Part shown: piece after piece, positions 47,317 to 56,168 of the stretch
How positions within the stretch are numbered: the first letter of the stretch is position 1
Layout: each line of letters starts with the position of its first letter
Assembly: GCF_900091445.1 (NCBI RefSeq)
Contig: NZ_LT607733.1
Coordinates: forward strand, 434,001 to 498,000
Direction of reading: 5' to 3'
Length of the DNA stretch: 64,000 nt
Source: Micromonospora echinofusca
Lineage (GTDB): Bacteria > Actinomycetota > Actinomycetes > Mycobacteriales > Micromonosporaceae
Notes under the pieces: model-generated
Told to the model about the DNA's origin: nothing
The model's database searches: none
The model's input: only the letters and a program-made list of their open reading frames with translations
Program-made: the position numbers and the translations under genes

Positions 47317-47772
47317 ATGACCCACCCGTACCAGGTGCCCCAGCCGCCGAAGCGGCGCACGCTGCGCACCGTGTTGATCGTCGTCAGTGTGGTCGTCGTG
47401 CTGTGCTGCGGTGGTGCCGGCGTCGGCGGCTTCTTCTTGTACAAGGGGGTCAAGGGCGCGACGGACCCGGCGCGGCAGGCCGCCGAGTCGTTCGTGAGCC
47501 ACCTGGAGGCGGGCGAGCCGGACGCGGCGTACGAGCTGTTGTGCGGCGACACGCGCGGCGGGTACACGAGGGAGGCGTTCGCACAGGGCGTCGCCAAGCA
47601 GCCGAAGATCCGCGGTCACAAGGTCGACGGCGTCAACGTGTCGAGCGTCAACGGCCGCACGTCGGCGACGGTGAACATGGCCCTGACGCTGGACAGCGGC
47701 TTCACCGACCGGCACACGTTCATGCTGGTGAAGGAGGACGGGGCCTGGAAGGTGTGCGGCCAGCCGTACTGA
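47317..47772 (+). CDS. Single-pass membrane protein with a DUF4878-like extracellular domain
   Basis: A 151-residue protein with a short basic cytoplasmic tail, one membrane helix (VLIVVSVVVVLCCGGAGVGGFFL) and an outer domain. The domain starts ARQAAESFVSHLEAGEPDAAYELLCGDTR and ends FMLVKEDGAWKVCG, the NTF2-like pattern of DUF4878 and related families. A conserved Cys pair probably makes a disulfide. Start ATG 47317 places the tail directly before the helix. Function unknown. Confidence 0.75.
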   Translation: MTHPYQVPQPPKRRTLRTVLIVVSVVVVLCCGGAGVGGFFLYKGVKGATDPARQAAESFVSHLEAGEPDAAYELLCGDTRGGYTREAFAQGVAKQPKIRGHKVDGVNVSSVNGRTSATVNMALTLDSGFTDRHTFMLVKEDGAWKVCGQPY

Positions 47773-47918
47773 GCGCGCGCACGGTCGTACGTTCTGGGAC
47801 CGGTAGGTGTGGATGTCGTCCTCGTGCTGCACGCCGAGCTTCAGGCGCATGGCGGGACGTCACCTCCGCGCGGGCAGCCGGCGGGTGCCGTCGATCGCCC
47901 GCGACCGACGCCGGACCG

Positions 47919-48413
47919 CTAGCTGACGAGGCTCTTGGTCAGGATGTGCTCCCGGCGCACGCCGTCGGGCATGAGGCCACCCAGCTCACCCGTGTCCTGG
48001 AAGCCATGCCGCTGGTAGAGCGCCCAGGCGTTCCTGTTGCCCGCCACCACGGCCAGCCGCAGCGCTTCCGAGCCCACCTGCCGCGCCCACTGCTCGATCG
48101 CCCGCACGAGGTGGTCGCCCACGCCCCGGCCACGTCCCACCGGCGCCACGTACATCGAGATCAGCTCGACGATGCCGTCCTGTTCGGTCGGCACCCCACT
48201 GGCCATCCCGACGGGCTGCCCGTCGAGAGTCACCAGGATGTTGCGAGAGCCGGGGATGGCCAGCCGACCGCGCCAGCGTTCCTCGCGGTCGCCGTCGCCC
48301 TGCCAGTCCGCCAACTGGGAGCCGAATGCGTACGCCGCCTCCGCCAGCGCGGCGAGCCGCAGTTCCCGCCACATCCTCCAATCGTCCTCGCTGAGGACAC
48401 GCGTCTCGATCAT
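47919..48413 (-). CDS. GNAT family N-acetyltransferase
   Basis: A 164-residue acetyl-CoA-dependent acetyltransferase. The motif A loop VAPVGRGRGVGDHLVRAI and the later GNRNAWALYQRHGF are typical. ATG 48413 (MIETRVLSEDDW) is a natural start; the frame extends to 48449 but without support. Substrate unknown; members modify amines such as antibiotics, protein N-termini or amino acids. Confidence 0.88.
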   Translation of the reverse strand: MIETRVLSEDDWRMWRELRLAALAEAAYAFGSQLADWQGDGDREERWRGRLAIPGSRNILVTLDGQPVGMASGVPTEQDGIVELISMYVAPVGRGRGVGDHLVRAIEQWARQVGSEALRLAVVAGNRNAWALYQRHGFQDTGELGGLMPDGVRREHILTKSLVS

Positions 48414-48509
48414 GCGATGGAGGCTGCCGCAGGCATGGGAAGCACGCAACCCGGTATCCGGTGACTACCAGAACCTGCCGACCGCCGAGGATGGTTGACG
48501 GCCCGTACA

Positions 48510-48640
48510 GGTCCTCGCGTTCCCCCGTCTCGATCCTGCCGTGCTCGTCGTTGACGGCGTTGAGGGCGGTGACCACCCGCTCCACCGCGGCGAAGACCTC
48601 CTCGTCGGACGGCGAGGAGCGAGCGTACGTCCGCTTCGTA
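48510..48640 (-). pseudogene. Possible remnant of a small conserved gene
   Basis: On the minus strand this frame reads SPSDEEVFAAVERVV, then TALNAVNDEHGRIETGERE. Such acidic, helical protein-like sequence is unlike shadow coding. It has no good start and degenerates on both sides. It may be the leftover of a longer gene. Confidence 0.3.
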
Positions 48641-48694
48641 GGCGTCGAGAACGATCGCGCAGCGTAGTGGCGGAGTCCGACACCGTCGCGTGGT

Positions 48695-49030
48695 TCAGCC
48701 GCTGCGTGGGGCGTACATGATGACGGCGACCCCGACCAGGCAGATGGCCGCGCCGACGAGGTCGTAGCGGTCGGGGCGGAACTTGTCGACGACCATGCCC
48801 CACGCCAGGGAGCCGGCGACGAAGACGCCGCCGTAGGCGGCCAGGATGCGGCCGAAGTTCGGATCGGGCTGGAAGGTGGCGACGAAGCCGTAGAGGCCGA
48901 GGGCGACGACCCCGGCGGCCACCCACAGCAGCCCCCGGTTCTCGCGCCAGCCCTGCCAGACGAGCCAGGCCCCGCCGATCTCGGCGAGCGCGGCGAGCAG
49001 GAACAGCAGGATGGAGCGGGCCACCGTCAT
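48695..49030 (-). CDS. YnfA/UPF0060 family membrane protein
   Basis: A 111-residue protein with four membrane helices. [24 protein letters not shown] and [31 protein letters not shown] are signature UPF0060 sequence. The family is related to small multidrug transporters, but its substrate is uncertain. Convergent with nothing close; an unrelated hypothetical gene follows upstream on the same strand. Confidence 0.92.
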   Translation of the reverse strand: MTVARSILLFLLAALAEIGGAWLVWQGWRENRGLLWVAAGVVALGLYGFVATFQPDPNFGRILAAYGGVFVAGSLAWGMVVDKFRPDRYDLVGAAICLVGVAVIMYAPRSG

Positions 49031-49052
49031 GGGGTCGAAGGTAGCGGGAGCA

Positions 49053-49418
49053 TCACCTGGTCAGCGGGCGGGCGGCCGCTGCCCTCGCTTGTGCGGCGAG
49101 GCCGTCGAGCACGTCGGCGTGTGCCGCGGGCACCCGGACGTCCAGCGTAAGCGCGTCCGGGCCGGAGCGGGAGAGGTCGAACGTGAAGAACGAGCAGCAC
49201 GTGGCCTCGCGCGCCGTCAGGTCCCGTGCCGCCTCCTCCGCCTGCCCCGACCCGGCAAGCCGCAACCGCAGGTGCCGCGCCGAGAGCCGCGTGACGTCGC
49301 GTACCGCCTCGCGGAAGAACCGGTCGAACTCGGCGAGTCGCAGCGGTCGTGCGGCCGTCGGCAGCGTGCAGGCGTCCGGCACCCAGGCTGCATCCGTCGC
49401 GGAATCGTGGTCGTCCAT
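49053..49418 (-). CDS. Hypothetical protein with a vicinal Cys pair
   Basis: A 121-residue soluble protein. It has [23 protein letters not shown] near the start and [17 protein letters not shown] in the middle. The Cys-Cys pair and the earlier Cys could bind a metal. I have seen this pattern described only as hypothetical in actinobacteria. ATG 49418. It lies 22 nt upstream of the YnfA-type gene and may share its transcript. Confidence 0.7.
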   Translation of the reverse strand: MDDHDSATDAAWVPDACTLPTAARPLRLAEFDRFFREAVRDVTRLSARHLRLRLAGSGQAEEAARDLTAREATCCSFFTFDLSRSGPDALTLDVRVPAAHADVLDGLAAQARAAAARPLTR

Positions 49419-49580
49419 GTCCCGACGGTAGCCCGCTGGGCGGGCACCGGAGGCGAGCCGTCGACGGGCGCAGGCCCCGTGCGTGCCCGGCCCGGACGCA
49501 CCGGGCTCCCGTCCACGGGGGAGGCGGTCCCCTCGCGCTCGGGAATCGGCGCGAGGTCCGCCGGGCCTAGCGTCGGGACC

Positions 49581-50042
49581 ATGGATGCTTCTCCTGGTGC
49601 GCGGCGATGGCCGGCCTACGCGGTGGCGGTGCTCTTCCTCGCGTACGCCGTGGGCAAGGCCGCCTTCGCGCTCGACTCCCGGCTCGGTTTCCCGGGCGGC
49701 CCGGTCGTTCCGGCCGCCGAGCACGAACGGTACGCCCGCGACGTGATGGGCGTGGCGACGGCGCAGTGGTCGGCGGCCGTGTCGGGGGTGGTGGGGGCCT
49801 GCCTCGCCCTCGCCACGGTCACGGCGCCGGGGCGCCGGGTGCCGAGGCCCCTGATGCTGCTGGCGCTGGCCGGCATGCTGTTGGCCGTCGGGGCCGGCGC
49901 CACGATCATGATCGTGGACGGGTTCGTGGGCATCGGCGTGGGCTGGCAGTGGTACCACGGCCTTCTCGGGCTCGTCGTGATCGGGCTGCTCGTGGCGATG
50001 GTCCGGTCCTACGTGGTGGCGACGAGACGTGCCGCGCACTGA
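49581..50042 (+). CDS. Small polytopic membrane protein
   Basis: A 153-residue protein with four hydrophobic helices (AYAVAVLFLAYAVGKAAFA through LLGLVVIGLLVAMVRSYVV). ATG 49581; the upstream frame is not protein-like. Its stop lies 14 nt inside the next gene, so they are co-translated. No function can be assigned. Confidence 0.65.
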   Translation: MDASPGARRWPAYAVAVLFLAYAVGKAAFALDSRLGFPGGPVVPAAEHERYARDVMGVATAQWSAAVSGVVGACLALATVTAPGRRVPRPLMLLALAGMLLAVGAGATIMIVDGFVGIGVGWQWYHGLLGLVVIGLLVAMVRSYVVATRRAAH

Positions 50043-50685
50043 CCGGGCCCGGGTGGGCGCGTACGGCGCGGCGGCGTGCGCCTCGGCCTACGGGTCGATG
50101 AAGCTCGCGCAGGCGCTGGGGGCCAACGCGCTGGCCGACAAGGATCCGCTCCCGCCGGAGCTGCGCGAACGGCTCCTCGCCCGTGATCCGCTGTTCGTGG
50201 CGAGCCACTGGGTGCTGGCCGCCGCCGCGGTCGTCGGCGTCGTGGTCGCGCTGGCCACCCTGCGCCCCTGGCCGGCGGCCCTGCCACGCCGGCTGCTGTC
50301 GACGGTCGCCTGGACGCTCGGCGTACTCATGATCGCCCGGGCGATCGGGGCGCTGGGGCACGGCCTCGTCGGTGACGCGCTGCTGCTGACGGGCCTGCGG
50401 CCGCCGCCGGCCACCCACGCCGCCCTGGCCCGCGACCTGGCCCGGTGGGACCTGCTGCTGTGGTCGCCGTTCTTCCTGCTCTGGGGGGCGTGCTGGGCGA
50501 CGGCGGCATGGCGGCTGGGCAGGCGGCACCGCGCCGCCGGTGGACCTGAGGCCACTGGCCGTCTGGACCCGGCCCGCCCGAGCGCCGTCCGACCGGGCGA
50601 CCCGCACCCGCCTACGAGCACGGCACCGCATCGGGGAGCAGCTCCGCCGCCAGGGTCCGCGCCCGGTCGTAGCTGGGCGGCGTGA
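50029..50685 (+). CDS. DUF3995-like membrane protein
   Basis: A 218-residue protein with four hydrophobic helices and a disordered Pro/Arg-rich tail of about 45 residues. The first helix region (VGAYGAAACASAYGSMKLAQALG) and the later LMIARAIGALGHGLVGDALLL resemble DUF3995 proteins; this match is tentative. GTG 50029 overlaps the previous gene by 14 nt. The pair probably acts together in the membrane. Confidence 0.6.
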   Translation: MPRTDRARVGAYGAAACASAYGSMKLAQALGANALADKDPLPPELRERLLARDPLFVASHWVLAAAAVVGVVVALATLRPWPAALPRRLLSTVAWTLGVLMIARAIGALGHGLVGDALLLTGLRPPPATHAALARDLARWDLLLWSPFFLLWGACWATAAWRLGRRHRAAGGPEATGRLDPARPSAVRPGDPHPPTSTAPHRGAAPPPGSAPGRSWAA

Positions 50686-50825
50686 CGCCGCGACCTTGTT
50701 CCTTCCGCCACGGCGCGCACGGGGGCAGCCGAGTAAGGCCGCCGCTGATACTGTCCCGCCTCAGCGGTGATCATCGATCCGCTGCTTACCTCCCCCTCTC
50801 CTGCTCTCCTCCAAGAGGTCGCTTG

Positions 50826-53800
50826 ATGCGCACATCTTCCAGACCGACCAAGTCGCTGCGGCGGCTCGCCGGCGGGCTGCCCGTGGCTCTCGCAATCACC
50901 CTCGCTCTTGCTCCCACGCCCGCGGCTGCGGTACCGGCCGGGGGAATGTCGGCGACGGCGCTCAACACGATGTTCCAGACGTACGGCGATCAGGGCGGGC
51001 ACTGGACGGGAGGTGACAACACCGCCTCCGTGGCCCTACCCGACGGGCGGGTCGCGTGGCTCTTCTCGGACACGTACCTGGGCACGGTCAACGCGGACGG
51101 CACCCGTCCGGCCGGCACGCCGATGGTGAACAACACCCTCGTCGTGCAGGAGAACACGAGCCTGGTGTCCACCCGCCACGGTGGCTCAGCGTCGGCACCG
51201 TCCGCCCTGGTCGTCCCAACCCAGGCCGACCAGTACTTCTGGGCGGCGGACGGCGTCGTCGAGGGCGGTGCCCTCAAGGTGCTCTACAACCGCATGCAGC
51301 GCGGTGGGAGCGACGACAATCTCGACTTCATCCTCAAGGGAACCTCACTGGTGACCTTCGCCCTGCCGGGACTCACAGTCTCATCCGTCGTGGATCTGCC
51401 CGTCGGTGACTCGGTCGGCTGGGGCTCGGCGATTTTGGAGGACGGCGGATACACCTACATCTACGGCACGTCGTCCGGTGATGGCGGCATGCGCTTCGGA
51501 CACGTCGCCCGCGCACCCGCAGGAGGCTTCGGCGGCGCATGGCAGTACTGGACGGGCAGCGCCTGGTCGAGCACGGAATCCTCGGCCGCACGGCTGCTCA
51601 GCGGCGTCGGCACGACCTATGGCGTCTTCCGGTCGGGAGACAAGTACGTCCTGCTCACGCAGGACAACAACCAGGTCTTCAACCCGCAGTTCGTGACCTA
51701 CACCGCCGACTCGCCGACTGGTCCGTTCACCGGGCCGACGCCCCTGTTCGACGCGCCCGAGGCCGTACCGGGCACTCCGAAGATCGTCTACGACGCCCGT
51801 GTCCATCCCGAGCTCACCACCAGCGGCAAGCTGCTGTTCTCCTACAACGTCAACAGCCTCGACAACGCCGACAACCTCAGCGACGCCCGGCTGTACCGTC
51901 CCCGGTTCATCGAGCTCGCCTGGCCTCGGCCGGTCCCCGACCCGGCGGCGCTCCCCGGAGTACCGCAGGCGGTCACCGCGACCCCGGACGACAAGGGCGA
52001 CGTCACACTCGCGTGGCAGGCGGTCGCCGGCGCCACCGGCTACCGGTTGCACCGGCGTGACGTGACAACCGGCCAGACGCACTTCAGCCGGGAGAGTGCG
52101 GTCGCCACAGGGACGTCCGCGAAGATCGGCTTCCTGTACTCCGGGCACACCTACGAATTCCGGGTCAGTGCCGTCAACACGGCAGGCGAGGGCACGCCGT
52201 CGACCACGGTGACCGCGGTGCCCCGGATCGCCCCGCCGCCGGCCCCGGCATCCGTCACGGCGGTCGCCGACGATGCCGGCAGCATCACCGTCTCGTGGGA
52301 TCAGGTGCCTGACGCCTGGGGCTACGACCTGCTCGAGCGTGATCTCACCGCAGGTGACAGTGAGTTCAACCTCGCCCTCCGACCCGGCAGCACCGACACC
52401 CAGGTCCGGCGGGAGAACCTCGAGCACGGTCACCTGTACGAGTTCGCCCTGGTCACCAGGAACGGTGGTGGCGAGTCACCCCGGTCGGCGATCGCCACGG
52501 CGACCGCACAGTACGCGCTCCCGCCCGCGCCGACCGGCCTGACCGCCACCCCCCGCAGCGACGGCAGCGTTGCCCTGGCGTGGACGGCGCCGGCCCCTCT
52601 GCTGTGGTACATGGTCTATCAGCGGGACGTGACGGCCGGCGAGGCGGCCTTCACGCAGTTGCCCCTCCCCGTCGAGGGCACCGCGATAACCGCCGATTTT
52701 CTGCACCACGGGCACACCTACGAGTGGAAGGTCAGCGCCACCAACCGGGGAGGCGAGGGGCCGGCCAGCGGCGTGGTACAGGGCACGTCGACGATGGCGC
52801 CGCCGGCTGCCCCGACGAACCTCCGGGCAACCGTGGGAGATGGGAAGGTCACCCTCGTTTGGGACGCGCCGAGCGACAACGTCTTCTACCACATCTACCA
52901 ACGCAACGTCACGACCGGGGAGGGGGAGTTCACCGAACTCCCCCTGCCGATCACCGAGTGCTGCACCATGACGCCGGAGTTCCTCACCAACAACGAGACC
53001 TACGAGTTCAAGGTGGCCGCGAGCAACCAGGGGGGCACGGGCGCGGCGTCCACCGCCATCCAGGTCACCCCGCGGGCGCCGACGCCGGCCAAGGTGACCG
53101 GCCTGACGGCGACGCCACAGTCCAACGGCTCGATCCGGCTGCAGTGGACCGGGCCGACGGGCAACTACTGGTACGACGTCTACCGGCGTGACGTCACCGC
53201 CGGCGGCAGCTTCACCAAACTTCCGCTGCCGGTGACGACCTGCTGCGCCATGACGGACTCGTTGCTGGTGCACCGCCACGTGTACGCCTACAAGGTCGTC
53301 GCCAACAACGGCACCGACGGCCCGGCGAGCGACATCGTCCAGGCGACCAGCAACTACTCGCCGCCGCCGGCCCCGCAGAACCTGCGCGCGAGGGCGGCTG
53401 GTGACGGCAGCGTGGATCTGGACTGGGATCCGGTCGGTCCCAACATCGACTATTGGATCTACCAGCGTGACGTGACCGCGGGTCAGACGTCCTTTCAGAA
53501 GCTGCCGCTCCCGCTGACCGACAGCGCGTTCAGCGCCGGCCTCCTGGCCAATGGCCACCAATACGAGTTCAAGGTGAGCGCGTCCAACCAGGGCGGGGAA
53601 GGAGCCACGTCGGCCGCGGTACGCGTCACCGCCCTGGGTGGGCTTCCCGCCCGTCCCGCCAACCTGAGCGCGGACGTGGGCAACGCCACGGTGCGCCTGA
53701 CCTGGACGGCGAGCGCCACCTCCGGCGTCTCGTACGACGTCTACCAGCGGGACGTGACGGCCGGGCAGTCCTGGCAGAAGCTGCCCTACCCGGTGACGAC

Positions 53801-55235
53801 CTGCTGCGCGTTCAGCGGCTCGCTGCTCACCAACGGGCACACCTACGAGTGGAGAGTGGTCGCCACCAACGTCCACGGTTCCAGCGCCGCCTCGAACGTG
53901 GTTAGTGGCCGCCCGATGCCGCCACTGCCGGGCAGCCCCTCGAACCTGGTTCGGACGGTGGGTGACGGAACGGTCCGGCTGACCTGGACGGCCAGCCCGA
54001 GCCCGAACGTCTCGTACGACGTCTACCAGCGGGACGTGACGGCCGGACAGTCCTGGCGCAAGCTGCCGTACGCGGTGGGCTGTTGCTCGTTCAACGGTGG
54101 CCTACTCACGAATGGGCACACGTACGAGTGGAAGGTGAGCGCGACGAACATGACCGGTTCGAGCGGATTCTCGAACACCGTCAGTGGGCGTCCGATGCCA
54201 CCCCTGCCGTCGGCCCCCTCCGGTCTCACCGCTACTCCGAAGAGCAACGGCGTCACCCTTAAGTGGACGGCCAGCACGCCGTCGAACGTCTCCTACTCGA
54301 TCTACCAGCGGGACGTGACGACGGGGCAGTCGTGGCAGAAGTTGCCGCTCGGCGTGAGTTGCTGCACCTTCAACGGGGCCCTGCTGATCAACGGGCACAC
54401 GTACGAGTGGAAGGTCCTGGCGTCGAACATCACGGGTTCGAGCGGGTTCTCGAACACGGTGAGCGCCCGCCCGATGCCCCCGATGCCGAAGGCGCCCGGC
54501 GGGCTGTTGGCCTGGGGTGGCGTCAACCGGGTCACGTTCACCTGGGGGGATGGCGGGAACTCGAAGCTCGACACGTTTTACCAGGTCTATTACCGAAACC
54601 TCAGCGATGGGCAGACCAGTTGGTCGAAGTACCGGAGCCCGATCGCCGAAACCAAAGTAATCATTTACGATTTCCTGCGCGAACTGAAAGCCTACGAGTT
54701 CAAGGTCTCGGCGGTGAACATTTCCGGTGAGGTGTCGTCGAGTTCCACGGTGGAGGCCATCCCCTATCGGGTGGTGCCGTACAACAGTGGCGTCCGGCGG
54801 CGAGGGAATCAGGATAACGGCAGCAACGACTGGGCCGGCATATTCGCGCTGGCCCACAGCACTTCATGCCAGGGGGACTGGTTCCAGACCATCTGCTTCG
54901 GCATGACGCCGATCATGTACGCCGGCCAGACCAATCCGGTGACGGTGGGTGACTTCTTCTTCTACGCAAGAGGCGGCCCGCAGCGGCTGGAAGAGGAGTT
55001 GGTGTGTGAGGTCCGGCAGCGGTTGATCCTGCGGCGGATGTACGGGGCGGCGACCGCGAACAACGAGGGCCCGGACCTCCTCTGGCACGAGCAGATCCAC
55101 TCCGTTCAATGGTCGGAGTACAGCGATTGGGGGGCCTTCCTGTGGGATTACCGCAACGATCACATGCGTTTCGAGAAGGAGGCAAACCTCTACTGGGGCG
55201 GCTACAAGGTCAAGTACGGCGCATCGAGGTGCTGA
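50826..55235 (+). CDS. Secreted multidomain protein: beta-propeller, ten Fn3 repeats, C-terminal HExxH domain
   Basis: A 1,469-residue exported protein. Residues 1-35 are a signal peptide ending APTPAAA. Residues 40-370 resemble DUF4185/DUF5005 beta-propellers (VAWLFSDTYLG; NDNLD-type blades), often linked to glycans. Ten Fn3-like repeats of about 93 residues follow (371-1317), with the shared core YxxYQRDVTxG and NGHTYEWKVxAxN. The last 150 residues contain H1421-E1422-Q-I-H1425 and, 25 and 27 residues later, E1450 and E1452 in FEKEAN: a gluzincin-like zinc site. AGAGGT precedes ATG 50826. The role is probably surface adhesion or carbohydrate binding with a protease-like C-terminus. It stands alone. 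Confidence 0.85.
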   Translation: MRTSSRPTKSLRRLAGGLPVALAITLALAPTPAAAVPAGGMSATALNTMFQTYGDQGGHWTGGDNTASVALPDGRVAWLFSDTYLGTVNADGTRPAGTPMVNNTLVVQENTSLVSTRHGGSASAPSALVVPTQADQYFWAADGVVEGGALKVLYNRMQRGGSDDNLDFILKGTSLVTFALPGLTVSSVVDLPVGDSVGWGSAILEDGGYTYIYGTSSGDGGMRFGHVARAPAGGFGGAWQYWTGSAWSSTESSAARLLSGVGTTYGVFRSGDKYVLLTQDNNQVFNPQFVTYTADSPTGPFTGPTPLFDAPEAVPGTPKIVYDARVHPELTTSGKLLFSYNVNSLDNADNLSDARLYRPRFIELAWPRPVPDPAALPGVPQAVTATPDDKGDVTLAWQAVAGATGYRLHRRDVTTGQTHFSRESAVATGTSAKIGFLYSGHTYEFRVSAVNTAGEGTPSTTVTAVPRIAPPPAPASVTAVADDAGSITVSWDQVPDAWGYDLLERDLTAGDSEFNLALRPGSTDTQVRRENLEHGHLYEFALVTRNGGGESPRSAIATATAQYALPPAPTGLTATPRSDGSVALAWTAPAPLLWYMVYQRDVTAGEAAFTQLPLPVEGTAITADFLHHGHTYEWKVSATNRGGEGPASGVVQGTSTMAPPAAPTNLRATVGDGKVTLVWDAPSDNVFYHIYQRNVTTGEGEFTELPLPITECCTMTPEFLTNNETYEFKVAASNQGGTGAASTAIQVTPRAPTPAKVTGLTATPQSNGSIRLQWTGPTGNYWYDVYRRDVTAGGSFTKLPLPVTTCCAMTDSLLVHRHVYAYKVVANNGTDGPASDIVQATSNYSPPPAPQNLRARAAGDGSVDLDWDPVGPNIDYWIYQRDVTAGQTSFQKLPLPLTDSAFSAGLLANGHQYEFKVSASNQGGEGATSAAVRVTALGGLPARPANLSADVGNATVRLTWTASATSGVSYDVYQRDVTAGQSWQKLPYPVTTCCAFSGSLLTNGHTYEWRVVATNVHGSSAASNVVSGRPMPPLPGSPSNLVRTVGDGTVRLTWTASPSPNVSYDVYQRDVTAGQSWRKLPYAVGCCSFNGGLLTNGHTYEWKVSATNMTGSSGFSNTVSGRPMPPLPSAPSGLTATPKSNGVTLKWTASTPSNVSYSIYQRDVTTGQSWQKLPLGVSCCTFNGALLINGHTYEWKVLASNITGSSGFSNTVSARPMPPMPKAPGGLLAWGGVNRVTFTWGDGGNSKLDTFYQVYYRNLSDGQTSWSKYRSPIAETKVIIYDFLRELKAYEFKVSAVNISGEVSSSSTVEAIPYRVVPYNSGVRRRGNQDNGSNDWAGIFALAHSTSCQGDWFQTICFGMTPIMYAGQTNPVTVGDFFFYARGGPQRLEEELVCEVRQRLILRRMYGAATANNEGPDLLWHEQIHSVQWSEYSDWGAFLWDYRNDHMRFEKEANLYWGGYKVKYGASRC
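51940..54775 (+). repeat. Ten tandem Fn3-encoding repeats, period about 280 bp
   Basis: Repeat starts fall near 51940, 52230, 52516, 52798, 53077, 53360, 53637, 53920, 54199 and 54478. Repeats 7-9 are the most alike in DNA, which suggests recent duplication. Repeats 4, 5, 7, 8 and 9 encode a vicinal Cys pair. Confidence 0.8.
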
Positions 55236-55267
55236 CCGGGCGGCGGCCCTGACCGAGCCCGGCGAGT

Positions 55268-55302
55268 GCGGCCGACGTGACAGGCGATGTCACGTCGGCC
55301 GC
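55268..55302 (+). terminator. Terminator after the Fn3 protein gene
   Basis: A perfect 14-bp stem (GCGGCCGACGTGAC / GTCACGTCGGCCGC) with a 7-nt loop, 33 nt after the stop. Confidence 0.85.
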
Positions 55303-55350
55303 GTGCGTCCCGCGCGACCCGGCTGCCGCCCGTCGCCCTCGCCCGACGCG

Positions 55351-55409
55351 GCGAGTGGAACACCACGTGCGTCAAACACGAACGTTGACAGCCATGCTGT
55401 TCCACTCGC
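55351..55409. repeat. Nested inverted repeat
   Basis: Outer arms GCGAGTGGAACA / TGTTCCACTCGC (12 bp, perfect, 55351-55362 and 55398-55409) enclose a second short stem GTCAA / TTGAC. It lies 49 nt past the previous terminator. Function unknown; possibly a dispersed palindrome. Confidence 0.55.
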
Positions 55410-55492
55410 GGGCGTGGCGGGACATGCCGCTGGTGTCGACTGCGGGTCAGCCGGCCGTGCGTCATGTGCCCGTCAGTCCGAGGTCACTGCCG

Positions 55493-55810
55493 ATGAGAGC
55501 CGCCCGGGATCGTTTCGTCATCCACCTGCCGGTGGTCACGAGAGACCTGCTCTCCGCCGTACGCCTGGCTCGGGTGGTGGCGCGGCGGGCGAGCGTGCTC
55601 GCGCAGACCGACCCCGGCGAGACCACGGTCTCCGTCGGGGACGCGCAGCACCTGCGGCACCGGGTCTTCTGTGACACGCTGCTGGCCGAGGGCCGGCGCT
55701 GCCTGCTGCGGGCCGGCCACGAGGGCCGCTGCACCCGCCGTCCGGCGAGATTCTGGGATCGCCGGACGCGGGTTGTCCGGAACCGGGCCGCCCGTTCGTC
55801 ACCCTGGTGA
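55493..55810 (+). CDS. Small basic protein with a Cys/His cluster
   Basis: A 105-residue Arg-rich protein. Near residues 60-85 it reads VFCDTLLAEGRRCLLRAGHEGRC, giving three Cys and one His in a spacing that could bind zinc. ATG 55493 has GAGG 9 nt upstream. It precedes the YCII gene by 22 nt. Family not recognised. Confidence 0.5.
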   Translation: MRAARDRFVIHLPVVTRDLLSAVRLARVVARRASVLAQTDPGETTVSVGDAQHLRHRVFCDTLLAEGRRCLLRAGHEGRCTRRPARFWDRRTRVVRNRAARSSPW

Positions 55811-55832
55811 CAACCCGACACCGAGGAGCGGC

Positions 55833-56168
55833 ATGAAGTACCTGATGTTCGTCTGCACCGACAGCGAGCCGGACACCGACCGGGCCGACTGGCCGGACGT
55901 CGAGGCGTGGGTCGAGGAGAACGACGCCCGGGGCCGGCGGCTGACGGGCGACGCCCTCGCGGGCACGACGGCTGCCACCACGGTCCGCGTCCGCAACGGG
56001 GAGCTGCTGGTCACCGACGGTCCGTTCGCCGAGACCAAGGAGGTGATCATGGGTTTCGACCTGCTGGAGTGCGCCGACCTGGACGAGGCGATCGAGGTGG
56101 CGCGCGCCCACCCGATGGCCCGCGAGGGGCGGCTCGAACTGCGTCCGGTCGTCAGTCTGGATGGCTGA
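55833..56168 (+). CDS. YCII/DGPF family protein
   Basis: A 111-residue protein beginning MKYLMFVCTDSE with the DGPF motif (TDGPFAETKEVIMGFD) that names this family. It has a ferredoxin-like fold with unknown activity. GAGGAG lies upstream. Its stop overlaps the start of the sigma factor by 8 nt. The coupling of a DGPF protein to an ECF42 sigma factor is a known conserved pair, and the DGPF gene is usually the target of that sigma factor. Confidence 0.92.
   Translation: MKYLMFVCTDSEPDTDRADWPDVEAWVEENDARGRRLTGDALAGTTAATTVRVRNGELLVTDGPFAETKEVIMGFDLLECADLDEAIEVARAHPMAREGRLELRPVVSLDG

Noticed and set aside
51940..54775. Regular 280-bp repeats, considered as a CRISPR or DNA satellite
   Set aside because: The repeats are in one reading frame, diverge as protein domains do, and encode Fn3 folds; there are no short identical repeats with spacers.
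55351..55409. The nested inverted repeat as an integron attC site
   Set aside because: It lacks the conserved core sites and no integrase or cassette array is present.
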